DNA from: Rebecca billardiae RCC1528
Taxonomy: Eukaryota; Haptophyta
DNA: 64,000 bases
Reading direction: 5' to 3'
NCBI GenBank assembly: GCA_965240325.2
Contig: OZ251224.1
Coordinates: forward strand, 3,596,001-3,660,000
Notes under the pieces: model-generated
The model's database searches: none
What the model was told of the DNA's origin: nothing
The model's input: only the letters and a program-made list of their open reading frames with translations
In this document: positions 11,255-21,401 of the stretch, piece after piece
Layout of the letters: the number at the start of each line of letters is the position of its first letter
Numbering within the stretch: position 1 is the first letter of the stretch
Program-made: the position numbers and the translations under genes

Positions 11255-12462
11255 GGGCATGCCGCTGTCAAGGAATGGCGGTGGCTCGGCCGGCGGCAGC
11301 GGCGGCTCTGCCGGCAAATACGCTGGCTAACCGCCGTGACCCATTCTATGATTTAACGACACAGGTACAGTTTACTAAGAATAAGAGACGCACACAGCTC
11401 AGGCAGGCGAGATACAGTAGGACGGCGCAGGCCTCCTGATTCGTCGTCAGCATCAGTGCGCGCCCGATTGGCATCGCGATAAGTCGGCAGTTGGTTGGTG
11501 GGCAGAGCATAGCCTGCCGCCGCGCCGGCGGCCGGACCCGGAAAAGCTTGAGCGCTGTCGTCCTGTCATCGTAGCTTGCTGCTACTGCATATTATATAAA
11601 ATATTTTTGCTGCTGGGGGCAGCTGGCGCGCCGCATCGTCGGCATCGTAATATGAATCGAGACGACGACGCGATCAGAGTCAGCACTGAATATTTGTCAG
11701 CGCGTCTCGCGATGCGGTCGCACGCACCAGTTCCGGCGGCGCATATGATCGATGTGCTGATGATTTATTTGTCGCATCATAGCTATACTCTAGCCTAGCT
11801 ATATTTCAGATATCATCGGATTGAACTGACAAGCCGTAGCTAGTCACGCGCGGTCGTCGGCCGGTCGTAACGCCACTGAACGGTCCGGGGCCGACGACCG
11901 CAGTCTGGGCCATCACTTACTACGTCCAGGCTTCACCCTTGATCACTAGCTAGTACGGCTATAGCAGTGATCGGATTCAGATCCTGCGTGACAAGCCGAG
12001 AACTGATAGAATTCGGATGATGATAATCTCGTCATGATTTCAGACGACTCATGAAATATATATATGCATGTATAATAACAAATATTATTCATATCAGATA
12101 TCTGAAAACGATAAATTATAATAATGCATCAGCATGCAGTTCTGGCTCAGAGCCAGTGACTCAGAGCGGAGGCGGATGCACTGCAGTGACTACTGACAGT
12201 GTCAGTGACTGCTTCGTCTCGGTCACGGAGAGTCCCGGAGTCGGCTAGATCGAGCCGTCGCGGACGGCTCGGGACAGGCTATGAATATGATGAGGCAGTA
12301 GCTGCTGCTGTTCAGCACTGGTTACCTGGCAAGAGCTCCCGCCGCGCTCCTCCTTCGGAGCCGAAGGGCCACCGCCACACGGAGACTAGCTGCGCCCGAC
12401 AGGCAACACACGGCGAGGGCACAGTGGATGGACGCAGACCGAGGCTAAGCGCGGCTGCTAAG
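11255..12462. other. 1.2-kb gene-free region with dispersed repeat and AT-rich segment
   Basis: No coding exon is supported. Bases 11342-11515 hold one copy of a dispersed repeat also found at 18220-18326. From about 11590 to 12130 composition shifts to AT-rich (TATATAAAATATT and similar), well below the surrounding GC. The 3' ends of the F-box gene (plus) and of the unknown gene at 12463 (minus) converge here. Confidence 0.6.
11342..11515 (+). repeat. Dispersed repeat, copy 1
   Basis: Starts with CATTCTATGATTTAACGACA and shares 26 identical bases with 18220-18245. After a 52-bp stretch absent from the other copy it shares a GGACGGCGCAGG...TCGTCGTC block (one mismatch in 29) and GGCAGAGCATAGCCT (11501-11515). 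It has no coding potential. Confidence 0.75.
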
Positions 12463-13311
12463 CTACTTGTAGAAGGAGAAGGGGTTCGCGTTCGCGCCAA
12501 ACACTCTCGCGCTCAGTGAGCTGCACAGCACGAGGACGAGCTCGGCCGACGTGGTCATCACGAGGCCCACGACGCGCATGCACCTGCTCGCCACCCTGAG
12601 GGGAAGGGTGACGCAGGAATGCGCCATGCCTGTGATCGTGGCGGCGAGCGCTCGGGGTGTTCGGAGCGCAGCGTCCAGCCGGCTGAGGGCGTCGTCCACA
12701 TGGATGTGCACCAGCCGCGCAAACAGCACGCCAATACGCCGCAGCTGTTGGCACGTGGCGTCCATCCAGCCCAGCTCGCACTGGATGGCCACGTCGCGCG
12801 TGGAGCGCTCAAAGGCGTCGAGCGAGCGCAGGTCGGCGAGGCTCAGGACAGGTGAGGTCGTGGGCGGATCCATGCCGTCCATGTACACGGCGGCGTCGAG
12901 CACGTCGGGTGCACGCCGCGCACCTGCGCCCGGGCTCAGAGCAAGCGGGCGCACAAGCAGCTTTTTCCCAGGCGACGCGACAGGATCCCCGGGGGCGCCT
13001 GAGAGTACGGCCAAAAGTGCATCCGAGGGTGGCCACATGGCCACGCCGTGCGTCTCGTCGATCTGAGGAAGGAGCACGCGCGTAGACGTGGGGTTCGTCT
13101 CGTCTAGCTCGAGCACGCGCGCGACGAAGCGGTCTGCCGGGCTCCCAGGGCTTGCTGTCGGCGCATGGTCGTCCGGGCGTGTCCCACGCGTCGTGGACGC
13201 GAGCGAGCGCGCCGAATGAGTCGTAGTCGGAGGTGTGCCCGGTCTTTTGCGCATGCTCCCCAGCGGCAGGGGCTCGCCATGGTTGGAGGTCCTCAGCGGG
13301 GAGAGGTGCAT
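12463..13311 (-). CDS. Hypothetical protein, 282 residues
   Basis: Single-exon frame from the ATG at 13309-13311 to a TAG. The N-terminal third is Pro/Thr/Ser-rich and probably disordered. The middle (about residues 140-230) is helical with regularly spaced Leu, Cys and Trp (FERSTRDVAIQCELGWMDAT, then QQLRRIGVLFARLVHIHVDD). The last 60 residues are hydrophobic (MRVVGLVMTTSAELVLVLCS) and could be one or two membrane helices. I recognise no family. Codon third positions are GC-rich, as in neighbouring real genes. Its upstream region ends 333 bp short of the large inverted-repeat element. Confidence 0.55.
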   Translation of the reverse strand: MHLSPLRTSNHGEPLPLGSMRKRPGTPPTTTHSARSLASTTRGTRPDDHAPTASPGSPADRFVARVLELDETNPTSTRVLLPQIDETHGVAMWPPSDALLAVLSGAPGDPVASPGKKLLVRPLALSPGAGARRAPDVLDAAVYMDGMDPPTTSPVLSLADLRSLDAFERSTRDVAIQCELGWMDATCQQLRRIGVLFARLVHIHVDDALSRLDAALRTPRALAATITGMAHSCVTLPLRVASRCMRVVGLVMTTSAELVLVLCSSLSARVFGANANPFSFYK

Positions 13312-13644
13312 CTTGTGAGGCTGCCTAGGGGCCCCTTCTCGGCACGATGCCCGGGACTTCCGGTTGCGGCGCTTCAAGCTGCACAGTGCTGGTGCACCGT
13401 TCGCGAGAGACTCTGGTGAATCATTGAAACATCAATCACGAGCAGCCTCGTCATTCGTCGTCAGTGCTTACCCCCATATGCGCGGCGCTAATGACTGTGT
13501 CGTCCGAGACTGTCATTTCCGCCGATGTTTGAGCAGGCATAATACTCTTCGGCCACTGATTGATACGCCAATAATACCCGCTCAGGCCTCAGGCTGATAC
13601 GGGAATCATATCGTTTCTTGCATCTTCTTCATGCGATAACGACC
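13312..13644. other. Intergenic flank of the inverted-repeat element
   Basis: The gap lies between the start of the hypothetical gene and the left edge of the inverted-repeat element. It should hold that gene's promoter. The last five bases (13640-13644, CGACC) are the left copy of the direct duplication that flanks the element. Nothing else is recognisable. Confidence 0.5.
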
Positions 13645-14556
13645 GAGACCACTCCACCGAAATCGAGCCCGGCCAGGGCTTCGGCCGCCCACTGGAGGCC
13701 AGGGCTTAGCCCTGGCCGCGCCGAGCGCGGCCAGGGCTCCGCTCGCCAGCGCGAGATAGTATTGAGCTCATAGGCGATGCCGCCGCGCCGCGTGCGAGCC
13801 CTCCGTCTCGCGCTGGCTGCGGCCGCGAGCGCGTGCGGCGAGCCGTGGCGTGCGGTCGCGCACCGGCGCTGAGGTATGGTGTGCCCATCCGTGCCCTTGG
13901 CTCGTGCCCGCGCGCCCTGCTCCGCCGCTGCGGGGCGCGCGTGTGGTCGCGCCGCCTTGCTCGCTGGGCGCACCGAAAGCGCGAGCGCGCAACGAGTCAC
14001 CTGTGGCGTGTCGGACCCAGCGCGTGCGCGCCTGGCGTATGGTTTGTGTTTGGCATGGCCCTGGTCACGCGCGGCGCCGGCCGTGCCCAGCGTCTGACCG
14101 CGCGCAACGCGCGCAGTACTGGTGGTGCCGGCTAGGGTCGAGCTGACCCCTCGGGGCTCGGCGGCACCCAGCCACTGGTAGGCGGCCGCGATGGGTCGAC
14201 GCGTCGGATGGATGGTGGCTACACATCATGCTGGTCGCGCTCTGCCGCGTGCAGGGCGGTTGCACGGCGACAAGTGCCCCCGCGATCGTGCCGCGCTCGG
14301 GTACGAACCGGAGCAGTATGTTGCATGCGTGCCGCCCGCAGGTCGCGAGCTGGGGCGTGCTGGTCGGTGTGGCTGACGGGCGCGCTCGCGCGCGTGGCAT
14401 GTGCGAGCGCGCCGCCGCCCACGCGTGCCGCCCACGCCGCGCGGCGCGCGCCGCGCGCCGCGCGCCGCGCGGCCTACGTCGCCTCGGCGCTCGCGCGGCC
14501 GGCAGCTCCGGACGGCAGCGTGACTCGGGTCCGAGTGGCTGTCGTGTGCCAGCTGC
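13645..14556 (+). repeat. Left inverted arm (912 bp)
   Basis: Reverse complement of 15717-16628. The match starts at GAGACC and stops after GTGCCAGCTGC; the next bases (AGAGCTGG here against TCAAGGCTGG in the other arm) differ. Frames within it are Arg/Ala-rich noise on both strands. Confidence 0.9.
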
Positions 14557-15716
14557 AGAGCTGGTCCTTACTAGTACACGGAGTGGGCGGCGGGTGAAGT
14601 GGTTGTAGCCGCGGTCTTGCGTCTGTGGGCGTCCGCATGCCGCGTGTCTCTTCGTACCCTGATGTACGTCATTGCCCACGGATTCTGGGGTCATATGGGC
14701 ACAACGGGCTGACTGACGTCCGCTGCAACCCGTGGTGCAGGCTCGGCGTAGATGACTGTGAAGATGGCCGGTCACAAGACACACGAGCAGAAGGTATGCA
14801 CACGCACCGAGGTGATGCATCGCCCCTCTTACCTTTGTGGTGGAGACCCGGAGGCGTGCGGCTGCCTGCGCATGCGCCAGAGTCGAGATGCGTAGCTCGG
14901 ACGCTGCACGGGCTCGATGTGAGCGGCACTGCCTCTACTGTACTCGTGAGCGGCTGCAAGCGCACGCACGCCTCAAGAGCCGGATGCTCGCCGCGGCTGG
15001 TTTCGGCATGTAGCGCGGGCCAACGCTCTCAACGAAGTAGGATGGAGCCTAGAATAGCGTCAGTTGTGGCGTTGGCGCCTGCCACGGCCGCGGTGTCTGA
15101 TGAACGACTGTGGGAATGATTGTAAGTGCGTGACAAGCGCTTCACTGGAGTATGAGCTGACAGCAGCAGTTCCTGGCGAGGCTTCTATTGCACACAATCG
15201 TGCCGACCTTCACTGTCTGTGGCTCACAGCAACACTGGTCTAGTGGGTCCACGCGAGGGTGCACGCGTGGTGGGAGCAGGCTGCGCTGCTCATCATCCAC
15301 ACATCACAGCTGAACACGACGCTTAGCGCGCGGAGCTGCTCGGCAGCTACCAAGTACGGGACGCTAGCCAGTGACAAGGCTGAGCCACGGCTACAGTATG
15401 CGCGTGCTGATGGCTATGATCGGCTCGGTACCCGGTGATGAAGTTCGCCAACTCCCGCCCTTCTACGGTGGCCGGCCTGAGCACAACACTGATGGTACAC
15501 CACGATGCAGCGCAGTTACAGTTGTCAGCTGAACACTTTCCGAATACCCAGTCAAGGAGCATGCAGATGGTGCTGAACTGCTGTGTATCGTCCATCTCAT
15601 CATGCGCTCACGGCTTGATACCAAGACAGTGGCAGTGGCCACGACCTACTACGCAGCTAGCTGTTTCCGTATGCCAAGAGGATGGACGACTACTGCAGCT
15701 TGTTTGCCAGCCTTGA
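14557..15716. other. Unique centre of the inverted-repeat element
   Basis: This 1,160-bp core has moderate GC, lower than the arms. The longest frame (14625-15119, plus, 164 codons) is cysteine/arginine-rich and resembles nothing known. I see no catalytic motif of a transposase, integrase or helicase. It probably carries no gene. Confidence 0.55.
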
Positions 15717-16628
15717 GCAGCTGGCACACGACAGCCACTCGGACCCGAGTCACGCTGCCGTCCGGAGCTGCCGGCCGCGCGAGCGCCGAGGCGACGTAGG
15801 CCGCGCGGCGCGCGGCGCGCGGCGCGCGCCGCGCGGCGTGGGCGGCACGCGTGGGCGGCGGCGCGCTCGCACATGCCACGCGCGCGAGCGCGCCCGTCAG
15901 CCACACCGACCAGCACGCCCCAGCTCGCGACCTGCGGGCGGCACGCATGCAACATACTGCTCCGGTTCGTACCCGAGCGCGGCACGATCGCGGGGGCACT
16001 TGTCGCCGTGCAACCGCCCTGCACGCGGCAGAGCGCGACCAGCATGATGTGTAGCCACCATCCATCCGACGCGTCGACCCATCGCGGCCGCCTACCAGTG
16101 GCTGGGTGCCGCCGAGCCCCGAGGGGTCAGCTCGACCCTAGCCGGCACCACCAGTACTGCGCGCGTTGCGCGCGGTCAGACGCTGGGCACGGCCGGCGCC
16201 GCGCGTGACCAGGGCCATGCCAAACACAAACCATACGCCAGGCGCGCACGCGCTGGGTCCGACACGCCACAGGTGACTCGTTGCGCGCTCGCGCTTTCGG
16301 TGCGCCCAGCGAGCAAGGCGGCGCGACCACACGCGCGCCCCGCAGCGGCGGAGCAGGGCGCGCGGGCACGAGCCAAGGGCACGGATGGGCACACCATACC
16401 TCAGCGCCGGTGCGCGACCGCACGCCACGGCTCGCCGCACGCGCTCGCGGCCGCAGCCAGCGCGAGACGGAGGGCTCGCACGCGGCGCGGCGGCATCGCC
16501 TATGAGCTCAATACTATCTCGCGCTGGCGAGCGGAGCCCTGGCCGCGCTCGGCGCGGCCAGGGCTAAGCCCTGGCCTCCAGTGGGCGGCCGAAGCCCTGG
16601 CCGGGCTCGATTTCGGTGGAGTGGTCTC
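15717..16628 (-). repeat. Right inverted arm (912 bp)
   Basis: Reverse complement of 13645-14556, equal in length to the base. It ends in GGTCTC at 16623-16628 and is followed immediately by CGACC. Confidence 0.9.
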
Positions 16629-16967
16629 CGACCGCGGGCTCCGGATCGCGAGCGGGTTACCCGTGCGGGTGGGCAGCGGCCCAGCCAGCCAGTCACATCA
16701 GTCGGTGATTGTGAGCCCTGCGCGCTCGGCAGATCAGGCACCCAGTGATCTAAGACTACAGTATGGACAGCGGTCAGCAGACATCATTCGGAGATTGACT
16801 AAGGACGACGTCTGACTCTGAGACTGAGTCCGTGCGGCGAGCTACGCCGTGCGGAATCTTACTGACTCTCCCGTGAGGCTGAGCCTCGCGACTCAATAAG
16901 GCGCGAGCCCGCGGTCAGTGCCTCCGGCCGCTGCCGATATTGATTATTGGTGCCGAGCGCGGCGCCC
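16629..16967. other. Intergenic flank, right of the inverted-repeat element
   Basis: Begins with the right copy of the CGACC duplication. It contains a weak stem around 16871-16895 (GTGAGGCTGAGCCTCGCGAC). It lies 3' of the minus-strand coiled-coil gene. No gene is seen. Confidence 0.45.
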
Positions 16968-18092
16968 TCAGTCCACGCCGCCTACGTCGGCAAGGAGCTG
17001 CTCCGTGGTCGTCGAGTCCGCGGCGGCGCTGCGGTACGGCATCACCACGGCCCACGGCGACAGCCCAGCGAGCATCCTCCAGCTGCCCGCCACGCCGGGC
17101 GCTGCTGCAGCCTCGGCCTGCGGTGTGCCCGCGCGCGCGCTCAGCGCCGCCCCGGACTCGCGCACGCCGGGGGGATTTTGTGCGTGGGTGGGGCCGGCGG
17201 AACTCGGGGCCGGCAGCTCCGCCGACCTCCGCGCCGCGCGCTCCCGCTGCACGGCAAGCCGCGCCTTGCACACGGCCGCCACCTTCTCCGCGCGCGCCGC
17301 GCGGCCGCGCAGCGCGCCGACTGACCAGTCCAACTCGACGGCGCGCCGCTCGACCAGGTTGAGCTCGGCGCGCATCGTGCGGCGGCAGACGGTGGTCTCG
17401 TGCTCCGCCTTGCGCGCGCGCTCGAAGAGCCGCGCGCACAGCTCCTCCGCGCGGTCCGCGTGCTCGCGCGCCTCGAGCACCGCCTCCTCCTCCAGCAGCG
17501 CGCGCCTGTTCACCCGGTCGAGGTGAGCGTTGGGGGACAAGGCGTCCTCGAGCCCGCCGCGGCTGCGGCCGGGGGTGCCGTCGTGCTCGGGGTCGGAGCC
17601 CTCGCTGGTCGAGCCCGTCGTGCTCTCGGAGCCGTGCGCGTGCGCCATCGCGTCGGCCGCGCGCGTCTCCGCGCGCATGGCGCGCTCGAGCGCCGCCTGC
17701 AGCTCGAAGCTGAGCTCGTCGACGCGCGCGCGCGCGCACTCGCGCGCATCGTCTGCGGAGGCAACGCGCTGGCGGAGGTCATCGGCCTCCTTGCGCATGA
17801 GCTCGAGCTTGGTGTCGCTCTCGCGCAGCGCCTCCCGGAGCCAGCGTAGCTCGGCCGCCAGCCGGATGTTGGCTGGGCTCACAGGCACGTACGCGGTGCG
17901 CGCCTCAGCCCGATCGTCGTCGTCCAGCGGCGTGAACGGTTCATACTCGCTGGGCATGGGCGACGACGGCGGGTCTTCGCGCTCAATGTCAATGTTGTTC
18001 GCTTCGGAGGACTCGGGCGAGGTGGGCGCCGTCTTGGGCGACGCCCAGCCGCTCGATGGCCGCGGGCTGTCGCGGTTGCGGCCTGTTGCCAT
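16968..18092 (-). CDS. Coiled-coil protein, 374 residues
   Basis: Single exon with a verified ATG at 18090-18092. Residues 1-75 are Ser/Pro/acidic and likely disordered. Residues about 78-160 and 195-300 are long heptad-like, Ala/Arg/Glu-rich helices (AAELRWLREALRESDTKLEL; LLEEEAVLEAREHADRAEEL), so parallel coiled coils are probable. An acidic Ser/Gly linker separates them. The C-terminus has a short hydrophobic patch (MLAGLSPWAVVMPY) that might be a membrane or partner anchor. No enzymatic motif is present and I cannot name the family. Cytoskeletal, tethering or scaffold roles are typical for such proteins but are only inference. Confidence 0.62.
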   Translation of the reverse strand: MATGRNRDSPRPSSGWASPKTAPTSPESSEANNIDIEREDPPSSPMPSEYEPFTPLDDDDRAEARTAYVPVSPANIRLAAELRWLREALRESDTKLELMRKEADDLRQRVASADDARECARARVDELSFELQAALERAMRAETRAADAMAHAHGSESTTGSTSEGSDPEHDGTPGRSRGGLEDALSPNAHLDRVNRRALLEEEAVLEAREHADRAEELCARLFERARKAEHETTVCRRTMRAELNLVERRAVELDWSVGALRGRAARAEKVAAVCKARLAVQRERAARRSAELPAPSSAGPTHAQNPPGVRESGAALSARAGTPQAEAAAAPGVAGSWRMLAGLSPWAVVMPYRSAAADSTTTEQLLADVGGVD

Positions 18093-18856
18093 CTCACGTC
18101 CGCACGTCTTCCGCCCGCCGAGGTTGCGCTCTCCGAGGCGAGCGTTTCCTCTGCATCTCAGTTGGCCAGTCGCCCCGTACGAAACGAAACCGCTGCTGTG
18201 CTCGGGAGGGCGCCGGACTCATTCTATGATTTAACGACACAGGTAGGACGGCGCAGGTCTCCTGATTCGTCGTCGGCAGTGCCCGATCGTCGACACGAAG
18301 TCGGCGCTGGTGGCAGAGCATAGCCTGAACCGCGATCGAATGGCTTGAGCGCGGCCTTGAGCTGCTGGAGCGCGATCCACCTGCGCTGCGCGGCTCGCAT
18401 GGACCTGCTGTGCCCCGAGCGAGGGCGAGGGTGCAGGTCCGGATGTCAGACGGCCGTCTCAGCCGCTGGGCCCTGGCGGGTGATCCGGCGGTGATGTAGT
18501 CGTCCCCGTGTGCCCTGCGCGGCCGCGTGCGCGCTTGCCGCTCTGCTCAGCTGGCTTGCTGGCGGCGGCTGGCGCTGCTGCGGCGTGCAGGGTACGCTTT
18601 GCCCCCGACTGCTGCGCATCCTCGTCGTCCGAGTCGTCGTCCATGGACGAGTCTCGGTCCGCGTGGGGGACAGCAGCTGGAGCAGGCGCAGGTGCTGCGG
18701 GCAGAGAGGCCGCCAGCCGCACCGCGTGTCACAGTATTGTACATACATGTGGCCGCCCGCTAATACTGCTAGGTTGACACGCTTCCTGCATTTCGAGATG
18801 ACGGCAAAACGTCTGATACTGCGCTAGCCGCCAGCGGCGCACGGCGCGACTACGCG
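18093..18856. other. Intergenic region with dispersed repeat and a weak acidic reading frame
   Basis: It contains the 5' flank of the coiled-coil gene, repeat copy 2 (18220-18326) and the 3' flank of SMU1. A minus-strand frame from an ATG at 18644 to 18459 encodes about 61 residues starting MDDDSDDEDAQQ, then a Lys/Arg patch. It could be a short nuclear protein or chance. I do not call it a gene. Confidence 0.4.
18220..18326 (+). repeat. Dispersed repeat, copy 2
   Basis: Starts with 26 bases identical to 11342-11367, runs straight into GGACGGCGCAGGTCTCCTGA, and ends with GGCAGAGCATAGCCT as in copy 1. It lacks the 52-bp internal stretch of copy 1. Both copies sit outside coding sequence. Confidence 0.75.
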
Positions 18857-20734
18857 TCATGGCACCCACAGCCGCAGCTTCCCGTCGAAGCCCCACGTGG
18901 CGATCACGTTGCGGTGCGGGTGGTGCGCGACGCCGATCAGCTCCTTGTCGCCCGCCTTGAGCGAGTGCTCGGCGCGCCCGCTCGCCACGCTGACCGCGTG
19001 CAGCTTGGCATCCTCGCCGGCGCAGTAGAGCCACTCGCCGCGCGGCGAGACGGTGCAGTGCACAAAGTCGACGCTCGCCTTCGACTCGAACGTGCGCACC
19101 AGCTCGCCGCCGAACGTCATCAGGTGCACGTTCTCCGCCTTGGTGCAGACGAGCAGCTGCTCCGGGTTGGTCGGCCAGAGCGCGATCGTGCTGATCGCTG
19201 CGTCGTGCGTCTGCGTGGCCTGCGGCGGCTTGAAGGAGCGGGTGCACTCGGCGGTCTTCGCGTCCCACACGCGCACGCTCCCGTCGCTCGACGCGCTCGC
19301 GAGCCGGCCGCCGTCCGCGGAGAAGAGCACGTCGTTCACGTAGGAGCTGTGGCCGCGGCACTCACGTAGCTGCTTGCCCGAGCGCATGCCGTGCAGCCGG
19401 ACCAGCGAGTCGAACGAGCCGGAGAGGAGCTGCGCACCGTCGCGCGAGAGGGCGACGCAGGTGATGCCCTGCTCGTGCGCCTTGGGGAAGCGCCGCAGGC
19501 ATTGGCCCGTGCTCACGCGCCACACTTTGATCGTGCCCGCCTGAGGGCCAGGCCGAGCGCGCGCGGCGCGCGCGCGCACGCGGTGCGGCCAGGCGCGGCG
19601 GCGCGCGCAGGTCGCGCCGGTCAGTCAGCAGCACGGCGCGGGGCAACTGGCGCGCGCAGGGCAACGCTGCCCTCCCGGCGGCACCGGCACCTCGCGCCGC
19701 GCGCCCGCGTGTCAGAAATCTACTACTGGCGTGCTCGCATCAGCACGGCGCTTGGGCCGCTCCGATGTCCCTATCTATTGCGCTGGAATCCTCACCCACG
19801 CCCACGGCGGCGCGGCGCGCGCCGGTGGCCGCCAGGCAGGGCGGGCAAGTGCATGCGCGCGATGCGCGCGCGCGCGCACCTGGCAGCCGGTCACGAGCAG
19901 CTCGCCGTCGCGCGAGAAGCCCAGCGCGAGCACCGCGTCGTCGTGCATCATCAGGTTGTCGTCCGCCTGGTAGGCCAGCGCCTTGCTCAGCTTGCCGCTG
20001 TCCGCGTCCCGCACCTCCACAAACCCGTCGACAGAGCCCGTCACGAGGTAGAGGCCGTCCGGGGAGAAGGCGGCGGCCTCGGGGTGCGACTTCTTGCCGA
20101 AGCCCACCTCGCGCAGCATCCGCGTCGGCGGCGCCTCCTCCTCGCGCACCCGCCTCGGCGGCGCGTCGGACAGCAGGTCGTGCGCGCCGCCCGCTCCGAG
20201 CGACCCCATGAAGCGCTGCCACTTGAGCGCTTGCCCGACGAGCGCGACGAGCCTTGACGGCGGCGGCTCGCAGACGCTCGCGCAGATCTGCTGCGCGAGC
20301 GCGGCGCGGCGGCCCTCGCGGGACGTGCCCTCCGGGTACGCCTCGCGCGCGTCGTAGTACGGCGCGCTCGCGAGCCGCTCGAGCCGCGCAAAGCGCTCGG
20401 CGCGCTGCGCTTGCATCCATGTCATCGGCTCGGCGGTGCGCAGGATCTGGCGCGCGGCGTCGGTCTCGCGCATCTCGACCAGCTCGAGCACGAGCTGCTC
20501 GTACAGGTCGGCGAGCAGCGCGCGCGACAGGGTCAGCGTCGAGATGATCTGCATCACGGCATCCCATCGGCCGGCCTCGATGTCGCGCGCGAGCGTGTCC
20601 GCCGAGTCGACCGCGTTGAGCGAGACCTGCGACTCCTCTTGCAGGGCGTCGAAGGTCGCGTGCAGGCCGTTCTCGCGGCAGAACTGCAGGATCACGCGGA
20701 TCAGGTCCTCGCCCTGGACGTCGACCTCGTCCAT
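18857..20734 (-). CDS. SMU1: SMU1 spliceosomal WD40 protein
   Basis: Exon 1 is 20734-19880 and exon 2 is 19540-18857; the 339-bp intron 19541-19879 (GTGCGCGC...CTCAG) is in phase 0 within a WD repeat (VTGCQ | AGTIKVWRV). The product of 512 residues matches the usual SMU1 length of about 513. Residues 1-95 form the LisH and CTLH modules (DLIRVILQFCRENGLHATFD; IEAGRWDAVMQIISTLTL; DLYEQLVLELVEMRE). The DAREAYPEGTSREGRRAALA stretch is an SMU1 hallmark, as is SRLVALVGQALKWQ. The rest is a seven-bladed WD40 propeller ending in FDGKLRLWVP. SMU1 works with RED/IK in the spliceosomal B complex and affects splice-site choice, in the nucleus. The start is confirmed by an ATG at 20732-20734. It is divergent from the thioredoxin gene. 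Confidence 0.95.
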
Positions 20735-20924
20735 CCTGGCCTGGCTTGTGCAGGGTCACGTCGTCACACGGGAGCCATCGTCCGGGTTGCGGCCGCCAGG
20801 CCGCAAAGTCGGCGAAGTCGGGCAAGTCGCGAGAGCGCTGCACCCGGCCGCCAGCGTCGTTCGGGCTGGCGCGCTCTTTCGCCGACGACGGCCGACGGCA
20901 CGCGCAAGCGCGAACCCAGGCAAA
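20735..20924. promoter_or_regulatory. Candidate bidirectional promoter between SMU1 and thioredoxin genes
   Basis: Only 190 bp separate the two divergent start codons, so the promoters and 5' UTRs of both genes must share this stretch or overlap. No TATA box is evident. The call rests on spacing alone. Confidence 0.45.
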
Positions 20925-21401
20925 ATGTTCGACGACATGTACTCGCCAATGGAGATGCTTGAGGCGGCGTACAACTTCTTCGCGGCGCGGCCGATGCTGC
21001 TTGGCGTGTTCGTGCTGTGGGTGTTCAAGTTCTACCAGTCGTCCCGCCCGTTCCCGGAAGCGGGCGGCCGCGTGGAGGCTGTGCACACCACGGAGGAGTG
21101 GGAGGCCGCGAAGAAGCGAGGCCGGCCGATGATCGTCGACTTCTTCGCCACGTGGTGCGGCCCGTGCCGAACGGCAGCGCCCCAGTTCGGCGAGCTGAGC
21201 AACGTCTTCCCAGACGTCCTCTTTGTGAAGGTGGACGTGGACCAGCTGCGCGCGGCCGCACAAGAATGCCAGGTGAGCGCCATGCCCACGTTCATTGCCT
21301 TCGACGCGAGCGGTAAGGTCGTGGAGACCGTTCGCGGCTTCAATCTTCGGGAGATTGAGCGCGTGCTCACTGCGCTCTCCCCGGATAAGAAGGAGGACTG
21401 A
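20925..21401 (+). CDS. Membrane-anchored thioredoxin-like protein
   Basis: 158 residues from the ATG at 20925. Residues about 20-38 (FAARPMLLGVFVLWVFKFYQ) form a hydrophobic signal-anchor. Residues about 50-155 are a thioredoxin fold with the redox site WCGPC in DFFATWCGPCRTAAPQF, the cis-proline motif SAMPTFIAF, and FVKVDVDQ. All catalytic features are present, so it should reduce or exchange disulfides. The single N-terminal anchor puts the thioredoxin domain on one side of an endomembrane or organelle membrane; which one cannot be told. The frame is open upstream, but no ATG precedes this one closely. Confidence 0.88.
   Translation: MFDDMYSPMEMLEAAYNFFAARPMLLGVFVLWVFKFYQSSRPFPEAGGRVEAVHTTEEWEAAKKRGRPMIVDFFATWCGPCRTAAPQFGELSNVFPDVLFVKVDVDQLRAAAQECQVSAMPTFIAFDASGKVVETVRGFNLREIERVLTALSPDKKED

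Larger units (their letters stand above)
13645..16628. mobile_element. Long-terminal-inverted-repeat (foldback-type) element, 2,984 bp, with 5-bp flanking duplication
   Basis: The left arm 13645-14556 and right arm 15717-16628 are both 912 bp and are reverse complements. I compared long stretches base by base and found no difference, and translated frames in the two arms are identical. The outer ends read GAGACCACTCC...GGAGTGGTCTC. The pentamer CGACC directly abuts both outer ends (13640-13644 and 16629-16633), as expected for a target-site duplication. Within the arms the motif GGCCAGGGCT recurs and the GC content is high, with near-palindromic CGCGCGGCGCG runs at about 14440-14470. The 1,160-bp centre (14557-15716) has no recognisable transposase or reverse transcriptase, so the element looks non-autonomous. 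Family is unknown. An inverted duplication not caused by transposition is the alternative. Confidence 0.8.

Noticed and set aside
13645-16628. Mirror-image reading frames in the two inverted arms as a duplicated gene pair
   Set aside because: Frames on both strands are low-complexity and match no family; identity is explained by the inverted repeat.
18459-18644. Short acidic protein (61 codons) near 18.5 kb
   Set aside because: Too short and without homologue or splice support; kept only as a note in the intergenic entry.
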